DNA of 42,391 nt from Desulfobulbus sp. (lineage in GTDB: Bacteria > Desulfobacterota > Desulfobulbia > Desulfobulbales > Desulfobulbaceae), in NCBI RefSeq assembly GCF_030824455.1, contig NZ_JAVBXR010000119.1, positions 1 to 42,391 on the forward strand. Reading direction: 5' to 3'. Each line of letters opens with the position of its first letter. The first letter of the stretch is position 1. Under the pieces are notes generated by a model. It saw nothing but the letters and a program-made list of their open reading frames with translations, was not told where the DNA came from and made no database searches. This document shows positions 19,219-28,392 of this stretch, one piece after another. A program made the position numbers and the translations under genes.

Positions 19219-19437
19219 TTACATCCGCGATTCCACCAATTCCTGCGCCGCCCCCTGCCAGGCGCAGGCCCCGCAGTATAGGCGGCCTGGATTGATCGGG
19301 GCCGCGTCCGCCGCAATCCTGTCCGGCTGGGCAATCACCGGGTTGCGCTCCGCATCCATCTGAAAAACGATCCGTTCGCCCTGGCGGGTGGAGACGAACA
19401 GTTCCGAGCCGCATTTTGGGCAGGCCAGCAGGTCCAT
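19219..19437 (-). CDS. Small zinc-ribbon protein (Trm112-like)
   Basis: A 72-residue protein with CPKC at residues 6-9 and CGAC near the end, spaced to form one zinc ribbon; layout resembles Trm112/UPF0434 proteins. The segment between holds an RIVFQMDAERNPVI strand pair. ATG 19437 is chosen with GAGGAG about 10 bases upstream; TTG 19446 is too close to that site. It follows the 106-residue unknown gene by 24 bp and is probably co-transcribed. Function not assignable. Confidence 0.65.
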   Translation of the reverse strand: MDLLACPKCGSELFVSTRQGERIVFQMDAERNPVIAQPDRIAADAAPINPGRLYCGACAWQGAAQELVESRM

Positions 19438-19461
19438 GGTTTTCAAGCTCCTCGGTGGCGG

Positions 19462-19782
19462 CTATTGCAGGGCGGCGTCATCGAGAAATTCGAGCGACAG
19501 GTTTTCATCCTCGCCCGCCGACAGCCGATACTTGCCCCGCTGCAGCAGGGTGATGCCCTGGCCGGCGGCGGCCGCCTGGATGGCGGCAAAGAGATGCTGC
19601 GCTTCGTCGTCGCCGGTCTCGACGTTGACGTGGAAAAAGAGCATTTCCCCCACCTCGCCAAACTGCAGCAGCACCGGGTTGTGCATCAGAAACACCAGGT
19701 CGTCGTAGGCGTAGGTCACTTCAAGGCCGATCTGTTCCAAGAGTTGCTTGACCGCGCCCAGCGGTCTGTACGGGAGTGCCAT
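19462..19782 (-). CDS. Conserved-looking small protein, unknown
   Basis: A 106-residue acidic protein starting MALPYRPLGAVKQLLEQIGLEVTYAYDDLVFLMHN. It has an alternating strand/helix pattern and no signal or membrane segment. AAGGAG lies 6 bases before ATG 19782, and the composition is like the neighbours, so it is probably real. I recognise no family. It comes first in a two-gene minus-strand unit with the zinc-ribbon protein. Confidence 0.6.
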   Translation of the reverse strand: MALPYRPLGAVKQLLEQIGLEVTYAYDDLVFLMHNPVLLQFGEVGEMLFFHVNVETGDDEAQHLFAAIQAAAAGQGITLLQRGKYRLSAGEDENLSLEFLDDAALQ

Positions 19783-19892
19783 GGTTCTCTCCTTGTTTGG
19801 CGCGCCGCGGCGACGAGAGCAAGGTCAAGGGAACCGCCGATGCCCGTGGCCGTCTGAACCTTTTCTCGTTTGCGGAGGACGCGTGTGAATTA

Positions 19893-20147
19893 TTATTTGC
19901 CTGATCCCTCTTTGGGACTGTAGGTTCGGATCGACTGAACGCCGCTCCAGTCGTAATAGCTGTTGATCATCTTGCCGTCCGCTTCCTCGGTGATGCGGAT
20001 AAACCCCTCGCCGAGAAACAGCACGGCGTTTTCAAACTGTCTGCCTTCATTGATCTGTAACGCCATGCCGTTGCGCAGTTTGCGCGATAAGGTGCCGTGC
20101 ACCGGCATGGAGGCGTATTCCAAAATTTTTTCCCATGTTGCTTGCAT
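19893..20147 (-). CDS. Small soluble protein, unknown
   Basis: An 84-residue protein starting MQATWEKILEYASMPVHG. Two strand-rich parts (GMALQINEGRQFENAVLFLGEGFIRI and an SYYDWSGVQSIRTY end) suggest a small beta-barrel or regulatory domain, but no family is recognised. AGGAGA lies 10 bases before ATG 20147, and the frame upstream of that codon (to 20498) has no protein character. It diverges from lpdA with 342 bp between starts; the lpdA promoter is the only element I can name in that gap. Confidence 0.55.
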   Translation of the reverse strand: MQATWEKILEYASMPVHGTLSRKLRNGMALQINEGRQFENAVLFLGEGFIRITEEADGKMINSYYDWSGVQSIRTYSPKEGSGK

Positions 20148-20429
20148 CTGTTGTGTCTCCTGTCGCGCCCTCCGTTGAGAACGGGGAAAGACAGTTCCCT
20201 TGACCCTGGATAAAGCAAGCGTCGCGCCAGGAACGGGATGATTGATCTTGTCTTGTGTTTTCAGTGAGTTGACGTGCGGGTGGTCGCGCGATCCAGATGG
20301 CCCGCGTCGCCTGCAGACGGCTGCTTGTGGATTGTTGTTCAATAGGGTGGAAGGTGCGACGTTTTTGTCGATCCGGGGCGGCGAGATGCTGGCGCCGCTG
20401 GCTGATTGGTTCGGTTTTGCGGCTATTGC

Positions 20430-20459
20430 TTGAGCATGCGCGGCCAATGCTGGTATACT
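20430..20459 (+). promoter_or_regulatory. Sigma-70-type promoter of lpdA
   Basis: TTGAGC (20430-20435) and TATACT (20454-20459) are separated by 18 bp; the -10 box is close to consensus. The predicted transcript starts near 20466 and leads into AAGGAG just before the lpdA start at 20490. Confidence 0.6.
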
Positions 20460-20489
20460 GGCCCTCATTTTTTTGCAAAGGAGCTTTCC

Positions 20490-21911
20490 ATGGCGCATGA
20501 ATTACACCTTGATTTGGCCGTGCTGGGCGGCGGGCCGGGCGGATACGCGGCCGCCTTCCGCGCCGCCGACCTGGGCCTTTCGGTCTGCCTGATCGAGCAG
20601 GGCGGTCGGCTGGGCGGGACCTGCCTGAATGTGGGCTGCATTCCTTCCAAAACCCTGCTGCACGCCTCTGCGGTGATTGAAGAGGCGCAGGCGGCCGCCG
20701 AATTCGGGGTCTGTTTCGGCTCGCCGCAGATTGACCTGGACGCTCTGCGCAGCCACAAGGCCAGGATTGTCAGCCAATTGACCAACGGCCTGGACGGACT
20801 GTGCAAGGCCCGCAAGATCACCCGGCTGATCGGCCGTGGAACCTTTGTCGAGCCGCAGATGCTGCTGGTTGACGGCAAGGACGGCGAAACCAGGGTGCAC
20901 TGCGCCAACGCCGTCATTGCCTCCGGTTCGCATCCCTTTGTTTTGCCTGGGTGTCCGGACGATCCCCGCATCTGGGACTCCACCGACGCCCTGGCCCTGA
21001 CCCGCGTGCCCGAGCGGCTGCTGATCGTCGGCGGCGGCGTCATCGGCCTGGAGATGGCCCAGATCTACGGCGCGCTGGGCGCTGCGATCACCATCGTCGA
21101 GCTGCAGAGCCAGATCATCCCGCCGGCGGACCGCGACCTGGTGCAGCCGTTGTTTTTGAAGTTGAAGAAGCGCTTCCGGATCTGCACCGAAACCAGGGTG
21201 GCGGCGGTCGCCGCCCAACCCGCCGGGATTGAGGTGGTGCTTGAGGGCAAAACCGCGATTACCGAAACCTTTGACGCAGTGCTGGTGGCTGTCGGGCGAC
21301 GCCCCAACACCCAGGGTTTGGGTTTGGAGACCATCGGCCTCTCGCTGGACGAGCGCGGCTTTATCCCGGTCAACCAGCGCCAGCAGACCGCGATTCCCCA
21401 CCTCTACGCCGTCGGCGACGTGGTGGGCGAGCCGATGCTGGCCCACAAGGCCACCCATCAGGGCAAGGTTGCCGCCGAGGTGATTGCCGGCCGTGACGCG
21501 ATCTTTGCCCCCCGGTCCATTCCCGCCGTGGCCTACACCTCGCCCGAGATTGCCTGGGTGGGGCTGACCGAAAAAGAGGCGGAACAGCAGGGGGTGGCGT
21601 ATAACAAAGGCAAGTTCCCCTGGGGCGCCAGCGGCCGAGCCCTGAGCGTCGGCGCCGGCAATGGGGTGAGCAAGGCGCTGTTTGACGTCGCCACCGGCCG
21701 CATCCTGGGCGCCGGCATCTGCGGCCTCAACGCCGGCGAACTGATCCACGAGGCGGCCCTGGCCCTGGAGTTGGGGGCCACGGCTGCGGACATCAGCAAA
21801 ACCGTGCACGCCCATCCCACTCTGGCTGAAACCTTTGCCTTTGCCGCCGAGATGGTCGAAGGCTCGATCACCGACGTCCTGCCGCCCAAGAAAACGGGCC
21901 GGGCCAAATAA
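20490..21911 (+). CDS. lpdA: Dihydrolipoyl dehydrogenase
   Basis: A 473-residue flavoprotein that reoxidises dihydrolipoyl groups of 2-oxoacid dehydrogenase or glycine cleavage complexes with NAD. Visible features are the FAD motif GGGPGGYAAA (13-22), the redox-active disulfide Cys45/Cys50 in GGTCLNVGCIPSK, the NAD motif GGGVIGLEMA, the second FAD motif YAVGDVVG, and the C-terminal HAHPTLAE with the catalytic His/Glu pair. AAGGAG precedes ATG 20490. Other 2-oxoacid dehydrogenase subunits are not in the window. pyrC starts 13 bp downstream, so they probably share a transcript. Confidence 0.93.
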   Translation: MAHELHLDLAVLGGGPGGYAAAFRAADLGLSVCLIEQGGRLGGTCLNVGCIPSKTLLHASAVIEEAQAAAEFGVCFGSPQIDLDALRSHKARIVSQLTNGLDGLCKARKITRLIGRGTFVEPQMLLVDGKDGETRVHCANAVIASGSHPFVLPGCPDDPRIWDSTDALALTRVPERLLIVGGGVIGLEMAQIYGALGAAITIVELQSQIIPPADRDLVQPLFLKLKKRFRICTETRVAAVAAQPAGIEVVLEGKTAITETFDAVLVAVGRRPNTQGLGLETIGLSLDERGFIPVNQRQQTAIPHLYAVGDVVGEPMLAHKATHQGKVAAEVIAGRDAIFAPRSIPAVAYTSPEIAWVGLTEKEAEQQGVAYNKGKFPWGASGRALSVGAGNGVSKALFDVATGRILGAGICGLNAGELIHEAALALELGATAADISKTVHAHPTLAETFAFAAEMVEGSITDVLPPKKTGRAK

Positions 21912-21924
21912 ACGGAATCCGACC

Positions 21925-22935
21925 ATGCGCCTGACCCTTGACGCCCCCCTTGACATGCACCTGCACCTGCGCGAGCAGGAGATGCTCGACCTGGTGGCGC
22001 CGTTCAGCGCCGCCCAGTTTGCCGGCGGGGTGGTTATGCCCAATCTGATCCAGCCGGTGGACACCCTGGCGCGATTGCGCGACTACCGAGCCGCCATTCT
22101 CCGGGCCTGCGGTGGCGCGTCCTTTCATCCCTACATGACCCTGTTTTTTCGAGAATACAGTCGGGAGGAACTGATCGAGGCCAGGGGGGAGATCATCGGG
22201 CTCAAGCTCTATCCGGCCGGGATCACCACCCAGAGCGAGGCCGGGGTCAGCGATTTCGACCGGATCGGCCCCACCGTGGCCCTGCTCGAAGAGCTGGGCA
22301 TCCCGCTGCTGGTCCACGGCGAGACCAACGGCTTTGTGATGGATCGGGAACGGGAATTTCTGCGCGTCTACCAATGGCTGGCCGAGACCTTTCCCCGCCT
22401 GAGGATTGTGATGGAGCACATCACCACCGCCGAGGCGGTTACCTTGCTCGACAGGTATGACAACCTCGCCGCCACCGTCACCCTGCATCATCTGATGATC
22501 ACCCTGGACGACGTTGCCGGCGGCCTGCTCCAGCCGGATCTGTTCTGCAAACCCATCGCCAAGACGCCCCGCGACCGCGACGCCCTGCGTCAGGCGGTGT
22601 TCGGGGGGCATCCCCGGTTGATCTTCGGATCGGACTCGGCCCCGCATCCCCGCCATAAAAAGGAATGCTGCGGCTGTGCAGCTGGGGTCTTCTCCGCGCC
22701 GGTGACCCTGCCGATGCTGGCCCAGCTGTTTGAGGAGGCGGAGCGGTTGGAGCGGCTGGCGGATTTTGTTTCGACCAACGGAGCCCGGTTTTACCAGATA
22801 ACCCCGCCGCAAAAATCCGTGGAACTGCTCCGCACGCCCTGGCGGGTTCCGGAACTGTGCGGCGCGGTGCGCCCGTTTCTGGCCGGGCAAACCCTGCGCT
22901 GGTCCCTGGACGAAGGCAGCCGGGGTCGGGAGTGA
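21925..22935 (+). CDS. pyrC: Dihydroorotase (class II)
   Basis: A 336-residue zinc amidohydrolase that closes carbamoyl-aspartate to dihydroorotate in pyrimidine synthesis. The HLHLR motif (His12, His14) gives the first metal ligands; Lys94 in LKLYPAG is the expected carboxylated lysine; VHGE, EHITT and GSDSAPH supply the remaining ligands. Length is normal for the short class II enzyme. ATG 21925 lies 13 bp after the lpdA stop and 13 bp before yciH, so it is in a close-packed run. Confidence 0.93.
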   Translation: MRLTLDAPLDMHLHLREQEMLDLVAPFSAAQFAGGVVMPNLIQPVDTLARLRDYRAAILRACGGASFHPYMTLFFREYSREELIEARGEIIGLKLYPAGITTQSEAGVSDFDRIGPTVALLEELGIPLLVHGETNGFVMDREREFLRVYQWLAETFPRLRIVMEHITTAEAVTLLDRYDNLAATVTLHHLMITLDDVAGGLLQPDLFCKPIAKTPRDRDALRQAVFGGHPRLIFGSDSAPHPRHKKECCGCAAGVFSAPVTLPMLAQLFEEAERLERLADFVSTNGARFYQITPPQKSVELLRTPWRVPELCGAVRPFLAGQTLRWSLDEGSRGRE

Positions 22936-22948
22936 TTGGAGCGAAGCC

Positions 22949-23317
22949 ATGAAGACGACGAGCAAAAAAGGAGCGACCGGCCTGGTCTATTCCAGCGAAC
23001 ACGGCAGAATCTGTCCCGGCTGCAATCGACCGGTTGCCTCCTGCGGCTGCAAGGCAATGGCCAAAGCCCCGCAGGGCGACGGCATTGTTCGGGTGGGTCG
23101 ACAAACCAAAGGGCGCAAAGGCAGCGGCGTGACCACGGTCAGCGGCCTGTTGCTTGGGGCCGAGCAGCTCCGCGACCTGGCCGGACAATTGAAAAAGAAG
23201 TGCGGCGCCGGCGGAGCCGTTAAAGACGGGGTGATCGAAATCCAGGGCGAACACCGCGACCAGCTGGTGGAGACCCTGGAAAAGCTCGGCTACACGGTCA
23301 AGCGCGCCGGCGGCTGA
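22949..23317 (+). CDS. yciH: Translation initiation factor Sui1-like protein YciH
   Basis: A 122-residue protein. The N-terminal part has a zinc-binding cysteine cluster (CPGC then CGC), followed by a basic linker and the SUI1/eIF1 domain ([13 protein letters not shown] to the end, with [19 protein letters not shown]). Bacterial YciH binds the small ribosomal subunit and is linked to initiation fidelity under stress. GGAG lies 7 bases before ATG 22949. It is downstream of pyrC, probably in one transcript. Confidence 0.92.
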   Translation: MKTTSKKGATGLVYSSEHGRICPGCNRPVASCGCKAMAKAPQGDGIVRVGRQTKGRKGSGVTTVSGLLLGAEQLRDLAGQLKKKCGAGGAVKDGVIEIQGEHRDQLVETLEKLGYTVKRAGG

Positions 23318-23456
23318 CCGCCTCGGCGTTCCTGTCTTGAATTCGTCGTTTGCGCGCCTCTCTTCCGGGCGCCAGCGACGCATCCACGCACGCGGGCTGT
23401 TTGCGCCTCGCAGCCAAACGGTCCGTCCCTGTTGTTTCAACCCAGGAGAACACACC

Positions 23457-25082
23457 ATGCCCCGATCCTATCCCCACGCCTTTGCCCGCAATTTTCTCGG
23501 CAATGCGCCCCTCTGGTACAAGTTGACCATCCTGCTGTTTTTGGCGGTCAACCCCATTTTGCTCAGCAAATACGGGCCGTTCATCGCCGGTTGGGTGCTG
23601 ATTGGTCAGTTCATCTTCACCCTGGCCATGGCCCTGAAGTGCTATCCGCTGCCCGCTGGCGGCCTGCTGGCGATCGAGGCGGTGTTCATCGGCATGACCA
23701 AGCCGGAGACCGTCTACCATGAAGCCCTGAACAATTTCGAGGTGATCCTGCTGTTGATCTTCATGGTGGCCGGCATCTTTTTTATGAAGGATTTTCTCCG
23801 CTTCACCTTCACCCGCATCCTGGTCAAGGTGCAGTCAAAATACAAAATTTCCCTGCTCTTTTGCTTTGCCGGGGCCTTTCTCTCCGCCTTTCTTGACGCC
23901 CTCACCGTCACCGCCGTGATCATCGCCGTGGCCTACGGCTTTTACGACATCTATCACCGCTACATTTCCGGCAAGGACAGCAGCGCCGACGTCTATGACC
24001 TGAGCAGCGATCTGGCGCTCAAACAAACCGAGCAGGAGGAGCTCAAGCAGTTTCGGGGTTTTTTGCGCAATTTGATGATGCACGGCGCGGTGGGCACGGC
24101 CCTGGGCGGGGTCTGCACCCTGGTGGGCGAGCCGCAGAACCTGCTGATCGGCAGCGAGATGGGCTGGACCTTCATGACCTTTTTCCTCAAGGTCGCGCCG
24201 GTTTCCCTGCCGGTGTTGGCGGTGGGGTTGGGGACGTGCTACTACGTGGAAAAAAAGCGGTGGTTTACCTACGGTTTTGAACTACCCGGCAACATTCGTT
24301 CCCACCTGCTGGAAACAGAAACCCAAAGGGACGCCAAGCGCGGCTTTCAAGGAAAGATGAAGCTGGTTATCCAGGCGATAGCCGGTCTTTGGCTGATCGG
24401 CGCCCTGGCGTTTCACCTGGCGGCGGTGGGCCTGATCGGCCTTTCGGTGATCGTCTTTTTGACCGCTTTCAACGGCCTGGTTGAAGAACACCAGATCGGC
24501 AAGGCCTTTGAGGAGGCGCTGCCCTTTACCGCCCTGCTGGTGGTCTTTTTCGCCATCGTCGCGGTCATCCACGACCAGCATCTCTTTGCCCCGGTGATCA
24601 ACTACGTGCTCAGCCTCCAGGGCCATGCCCAGCTGGCCGCCTACTACATCGCCAATGGCCTGCTTTCCGCCATCTCCGACAACGTCTTTGTGGCCACGGT
24701 CTACATCTCGGAAACCAAGACCCACTTTGTCGCCATGCTGGGCGCCATACCGGACATCGGCATGACCGGCGAGCAGCTGATGGACAAACTCACCGACCCG
24801 CATGTCGCCCGCAAGGAGGTCCTGGCCGGCCTGCCGCAGGCGGCGGCCGAGCAGGCAGGCGCCTTGATGCGCCAGCTTGACAAGCTGGCGGTGGCCATCA
24901 ACACCGGCACCAACATCCCCAGCGTCGCCACCCCCAACGGTCAGGCCGCCTTCCTCTTCCTGCTGACCTCGGCCCTGGCCCCGGTGATTCGCCTTTCCTA
25001 CGGCCGCATGGTGCTGCTGGCCCTGCCCTACACCATCACCATGTCGCTGGCCGGCTTGGCGGCAACCTACCTCTTTCTCTAA
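23457..25082 (+). CDS. nhaB: Na+/H+ antiporter NhaB
   Basis: A 541-residue inner-membrane protein with about a dozen hydrophobic segments. The N-terminal [25 protein letters not shown] and the internal [20 protein letters not shown] segment are strongly typical of NhaB. It exchanges cytoplasmic Na+ for protons. Length matches or slightly exceeds the usual 510-530. AGGAGA lies 8 bases before ATG 23457. It follows yciH by 139 bp, so it may have its own promoter. It ends 23 bp before a very strong hairpin. Confidence 0.93.
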   Translation: MPRSYPHAFARNFLGNAPLWYKLTILLFLAVNPILLSKYGPFIAGWVLIGQFIFTLAMALKCYPLPAGGLLAIEAVFIGMTKPETVYHEALNNFEVILLLIFMVAGIFFMKDFLRFTFTRILVKVQSKYKISLLFCFAGAFLSAFLDALTVTAVIIAVAYGFYDIYHRYISGKDSSADVYDLSSDLALKQTEQEELKQFRGFLRNLMMHGAVGTALGGVCTLVGEPQNLLIGSEMGWTFMTFFLKVAPVSLPVLAVGLGTCYYVEKKRWFTYGFELPGNIRSHLLETETQRDAKRGFQGKMKLVIQAIAGLWLIGALAFHLAAVGLIGLSVIVFLTAFNGLVEEHQIGKAFEEALPFTALLVVFFAIVAVIHDQHLFAPVINYVLSLQGHAQLAAYYIANGLLSAISDNVFVATVYISETKTHFVAMLGAIPDIGMTGEQLMDKLTDPHVARKEVLAGLPQAAAEQAGALMRQLDKLAVAINTGTNIPSVATPNGQAAFLFLLTSALAPVIRLSYGRMVLLALPYTITMSLAGLAATYLFL

Positions 25083-25105
25083 ACCCGGTTTTCCCATTGC
25101 CCCAA

Positions 25106-25144
25106 AACACCAAGGGCTATCGAATGTCGATAGCCCTTGGTGTT
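25106..25144. terminator. Perfect 18-bp hairpin between nhaB and pqiC
   Basis: AACACCAAGGGCTATCGA (25106-25123) pairs perfectly with the sequence at 25127-25144 around a 3-nt loop ATG. On the minus strand the stem ends in TTTTGGGG, so it looks better for transcripts coming from the pqi side. It lies 23 bp after nhaB and may serve both directions. Confidence 0.8.
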
Positions 25145-25207
25145 GGTCGGCTGCGCTGTGCCTTGTTCCAATTCTCAATCAAACGAGGCCTGCTGTGCAC
25201 TCTTCCT

Positions 25208-25287
25208 CGTAGCCAGGATGAAGTGCAACGGAATCCGGGAACACTTCAAAGCAAACCCCGGATTCCGCAGGCTGCATCCAGGCTACG
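25208..25287. repeat. REP-like palindromic repeat
   Basis: CGTAGCCAGGATG, a short spacer and CGGAATCCGGG on the left mirror CCCGGATTCCG, a short spacer and CATCCAGGCTACG on the right. The whole unit of 80 bp is almost a perfect palindrome. The motif belongs to the GTAGCC-GGATT class of proteobacterial extragenic repeats. A second, truncated repeat-like string, GTTCCCACGCTCCAGCGT, follows at about 25322-25339. The rest of 25145-25536 holds no gene. Confidence 0.65.
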
Positions 25288-25536
25288 GTCGCCGGCCAGC
25301 TCTCGGTCTCTGGTTATGATCGTTCCCACGCTCCAGCGTCCCGTTTCCCGCGGTCCCTCCACACCCCCACGCCAACCCAAACAACCCGCAATCAAGCGCC
25401 ATGCGTGCAGCCTGTCGACCGCACGGGAGAGATCTCGGGTCGTTGCGAGAATTCTCGCGGTGCGCGTCGACAAACAGACGCGCGTCACGGTTGAAAGAGC
25501 AATGGCATGAGGCCGGCGTTTGCAGCGTCGGCGCAA

Positions 25537-26148
25537 CTACGATCGGGTGCGCTCCTTGATCAGGGCGGCGATTTCCTCGCTGAGGCGGTCTATGTTCTGC
25601 CGCTGCACCTTAACCCAGGCGTCATGGCTTGCGTCTGCGGGAAGGCTGCTGAACCGGCTGAGTCGGGAGAGCGGCGCGCGTTTTCCCTTGGGATCGATCA
25701 GGGTCCAGCGGACCGACAGGGTGACCTCTTGGCCCAGTTCGCCGTTCATGGCAAGCACGTCCAGCGCGACCTGAAAGGTTGGTTCGATGCGCTGATCACC
25801 GGGATACAGATACACCTGTTCGGTCCCAAGCCTGCCGGCGAGCCGTTCAACCAGGGCGCGGGCGAGTTCCCGGTCAACCTCGCCCGCCCAGCGATGATAC
25901 TCGCTGAGCTGGTAGCGGCCGTCGGTCCCGCCGGTGGCGATGTTGGTTTTTTGCAGGACGTCGGGGATGTTGATCGGGCCAACGCTCAGAACCAATTGCT
26001 CGTGACGCGGCGCGGCGGTCGCGGCTGCGTCCGTCTCCAGCAGGCTGTAGTAGACGACTTGGGGCGAGGCGCCGGTGCAGGCCGTCAAGGCTGCGCCTAA
26101 AAAAGCAATCAGCACGGCGCAACGCAGGGATGAAATCGACTTACTCAT
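25537..26148 (-). CDS. pqiC: PqiC-like lipoprotein (ABC-type transport auxiliary)
   Basis: A 203-residue lipoprotein with signal peptide and lipobox LTAC (Cys24), followed by YYSL-LETD and a domain of the ABC transport auxiliary family. PqiC forms an outer-membrane ring that works with PqiB to bridge the periplasm for lipid movement. Its start overlaps the pqiB stop by 8 bp. This is the last gene of the pqi operon. Confidence 0.87.
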   Translation of the reverse strand: MSKSISSLRCAVLIAFLGAALTACTGASPQVVYYSLLETDAAATAAPRHEQLVLSVGPINIPDVLQKTNIATGGTDGRYQLSEYHRWAGEVDRELARALVERLAGRLGTEQVYLYPGDQRIEPTFQVALDVLAMNGELGQEVTLSVRWTLIDPKGKRAPLSRLSRFSSLPADASHDAWVKVQRQNIDRLSEEIAALIKERTRS

Positions 26149-27772
26149 TCTTTTTTGTCTCCTTGCCGAAGATGACCGACTGCGGCCGAAGTTCCAGGGT
26201 GTCCGCCAGTTCGCGAAACGAGCGGAGCGTCTGGTTCAGTTCTTCCAGGGTTTTGCGGGCGTTGTAATTCAGCGGCGAATCCTTGCCCACGCTTTGTTGC
26301 AATTCAACCAGGGTTTTCTGCAGTTCCGCGAGCGTCGCCTGCACCTGCGGAGCCGTTTCTTTGTCGAGTTTCCCCGCCAATCCGCCAAACCCGTTCACGG
26401 TGTTGCGCGTCTCCTTGAGCGTCTGTTGCAGCTCCGCGCCAATCTGGTCGAACTGGACCTTTTCGAGGTTGGTGATGATCCTGCTCAAGCTTTCCTGCAA
26501 TTTTTCAAACGAACCGGGAATGGTCGGGATCACCCGGAAGTCTCCATGACGGGAAAGGGTGGCCTTGGGAGCGTCCGGGGCGAAGACCATATTGATCATA
26601 AGTTGGCCCGTCAGCAGGTTGGCGCTTTGCAACTGCGCCCGGAGGCCTTGCTGTTCGACCAGAGACTTCATAAAGGCCTCGGGGTTGGTTTCGACGATCT
26701 TCAAGGCGGCTTCTTTCTTGGCGGCGCTCACCCGTTCCGGTTCCACAGCGATAACCACCGGCACCTGAAATTTCTTTTTGTCGACGTCAAATTCCAGGCT
26801 GAGGTCGACGACCTCGCCCAGCTTGATGCCGTACAGTTCGACCGGCGCGCCGATGCTCAGCCCGCGCACCGATTCGTCGAACAGCAGCATCCAGTAGTTG
26901 CGCATCGTGTATTTTTTCTCTTGGGTGGCGTTCCGGTCGGCGTAGAGAAAGAAGACGGCGTTTTCCTTGGCTTCCTCCCCAGGCGTGCCTTCTCTGGGGG
27001 CGTCGAAGGCTATGCCGCCGCTGACAATGGAGATCATCGACTGGGTGTCCACCTTGAGTCCCTGGGCATTGAGGCTGACGTCGAAGCCGCTGGCGTTCCA
27101 GAAACGGGTGTTTTCGGTAATCCGGGTGTGATGCGGGGCCTCGATGAAAATTTTCACGTCCACCGCCTTGCCGTCCTGGTCAAAGCCGTAACTCACCACC
27201 TGGCCCACCTGGATTTGCCGGTAGTACACCGGCGCCCCGACATCCAGCGAGCCCAAGGCCTCGGCATGGAGCATGAAATGCCGTCCCGGTTGGCCGACGG
27301 TCACCACCGGCGGGGTCTCCAGTCCGGTGAAGGAAAAGGCGGGATTGCCCTTTTTGCTGCCGTCGATGCCGATGTAGGCGCCCGAAAACATTGTGCCCAG
27401 GCCGGAAACCGAGCCGCCGTTGATCCGGGGACGGACCACCCAGAACTTGGTTTGGTCGGTCAGATACGGTTCGCTGCCCTTGATCATTTTGGCGGAGACC
27501 ACCACGTGGGAGGCGTCGCCGCTCAAGACGATGGTTTCAACCTGGCCAATCTCGACATCCTTAAATTTGATTTTGGTCTTGCCGGCCTCCAGCCCCTCGG
27601 CGCTGGAAAAGGTGATGGCAATGGTCGGTCCTTTTTCGCTGATGGCCTTGAAGGCCAGCCAGCCGCCAATCACCAGCGCCACAATCGGCACAATCCAGAC
27701 AATGGAAAAGCCTCGTCTGGCCTGAATTTTGGCGGTTGCGGCATGGTGCTCGGCTTGTGAGCTGTCGGTCAT
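26141..27772 (-). CDS. pqiB: PqiB, three-MCE-domain intermembrane transport protein
   Basis: A 543-residue protein, close to the E. coli length. One N-terminal membrane anchor (about 20-42) is followed by three MlaD/MCE domains (for example GLEAGKTKIKFKDVEIGQVE, GSLDVGAPVYYRQIQVGQVV and GLSIGAPVELYGIKLGEVV), then a long helical C-terminus that forms the needle-like tunnel through the periplasm. It overlaps the upstream pqiA-like gene by 4 bp (ATGA). Confidence 0.95.
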   Translation of the reverse strand: MTDSSQAEHHAATAKIQARRGFSIVWIVPIVALVIGGWLAFKAISEKGPTIAITFSSAEGLEAGKTKIKFKDVEIGQVETIVLSGDASHVVVSAKMIKGSEPYLTDQTKFWVVRPRINGGSVSGLGTMFSGAYIGIDGSKKGNPAFSFTGLETPPVVTVGQPGRHFMLHAEALGSLDVGAPVYYRQIQVGQVVSYGFDQDGKAVDVKIFIEAPHHTRITENTRFWNASGFDVSLNAQGLKVDTQSMISIVSGGIAFDAPREGTPGEEAKENAVFFLYADRNATQEKKYTMRNYWMLLFDESVRGLSIGAPVELYGIKLGEVVDLSLEFDVDKKKFQVPVVIAVEPERVSAAKKEAALKIVETNPEAFMKSLVEQQGLRAQLQSANLLTGQLMINMVFAPDAPKATLSRHGDFRVIPTIPGSFEKLQESLSRIITNLEKVQFDQIGAELQQTLKETRNTVNGFGGLAGKLDKETAPQVQATLAELQKTLVELQQSVGKDSPLNYNARKTLEELNQTLRSFRELADTLELRPQSVIFGKETKKNE

Positions 27773-28392
27773 ACATCCTCCTCAATGGCATCCCAAATAA
27801 GACGCGGGTCGAAACTTTCAGCAGCAAACATGGTAACAACAACCACCGCCGCGAAGTAGACGGCGGCCGGCCCGGCCTCAATCGCGGCAACGGCGCCGAG
27901 TTTCACCAGGGCCACCAGGATGGTCACGACGTAGATGTCGACCATCGACCAGCGGCCAACCAGCTCGGTCAAACGGTACAGGGTGGTCCGGTCCTTGGGC
28001 CTCCAGGCGGACCGAAATTGCACGCTGAGCAGAAGCGTAATCAGGATGCTCAGCTTGGCAAACGGCACAAAGACGCTGGCGATAAAAATCACCATCGCAA
28101 TCTCCCAGGACCCGCTCTGCATGAAATAGACGACGCCGCTGAGGATGGTGTCGGCCTGCTTGGCCCCCAGGGTGGTGGTGATGGTCATGGGCAGAAGGTT
28201 GGCCGGGATAATGAAAATAATCGCCGCGCACACCAGCGCCCAGGTGCGCGCCAGGCTGTTGGGTTTGCGCTGGTGGAGACGAGCGCCGCAACGCGGGCAG
28301 CGGCCATGGGCATGCTGCGGCGTCTCGACCAGCAGGCGGCAGTCGTGACAGTTGACCAGGCCGAGTTGACGGGCGGTGGCGCATTCCTTCAT
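27769..28392 (-). CDS. pqiA: PqiA single-domain protein, second copy
   Basis: A 207-residue protein with a zinc-ribbon part (NCHDC and RCPRCGARLHQRK) followed by about four hydrophobic segments (PANLLPM at the end of the first). It corresponds to one half of E. coli PqiA, which carries two such domains in one chain. Start ATG 28392 overlaps the stop of the previous gene in ATGA, so coupling is tight. The protein would be the inner-membrane part associated with PqiB. Confidence 0.85.
   Translation of the reverse strand: MKECATARQLGLVNCHDCRLLVETPQHAHGRCPRCGARLHQRKPNSLARTWALVCAAIIFIIPANLLPMTITTTLGAKQADTILSGVVYFMQSGSWEIAMVIFIASVFVPFAKLSILITLLLSVQFRSAWRPKDRTTLYRLTELVGRWSMVDIYVVTILVALVKLGAVAAIEAGPAAVYFAAVVVVTMFAAESFDPRLIWDAIEEDV

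Noticed and set aside
20502..22064. 520-codon minus-strand frame
   Set aside because: Antisense to lpdA and pyrC, both certain from active-site motifs.
26075..27760. 561-codon plus-strand frame over pqiB
   Set aside because: Antisense to a clear three-MCE-domain PqiB.
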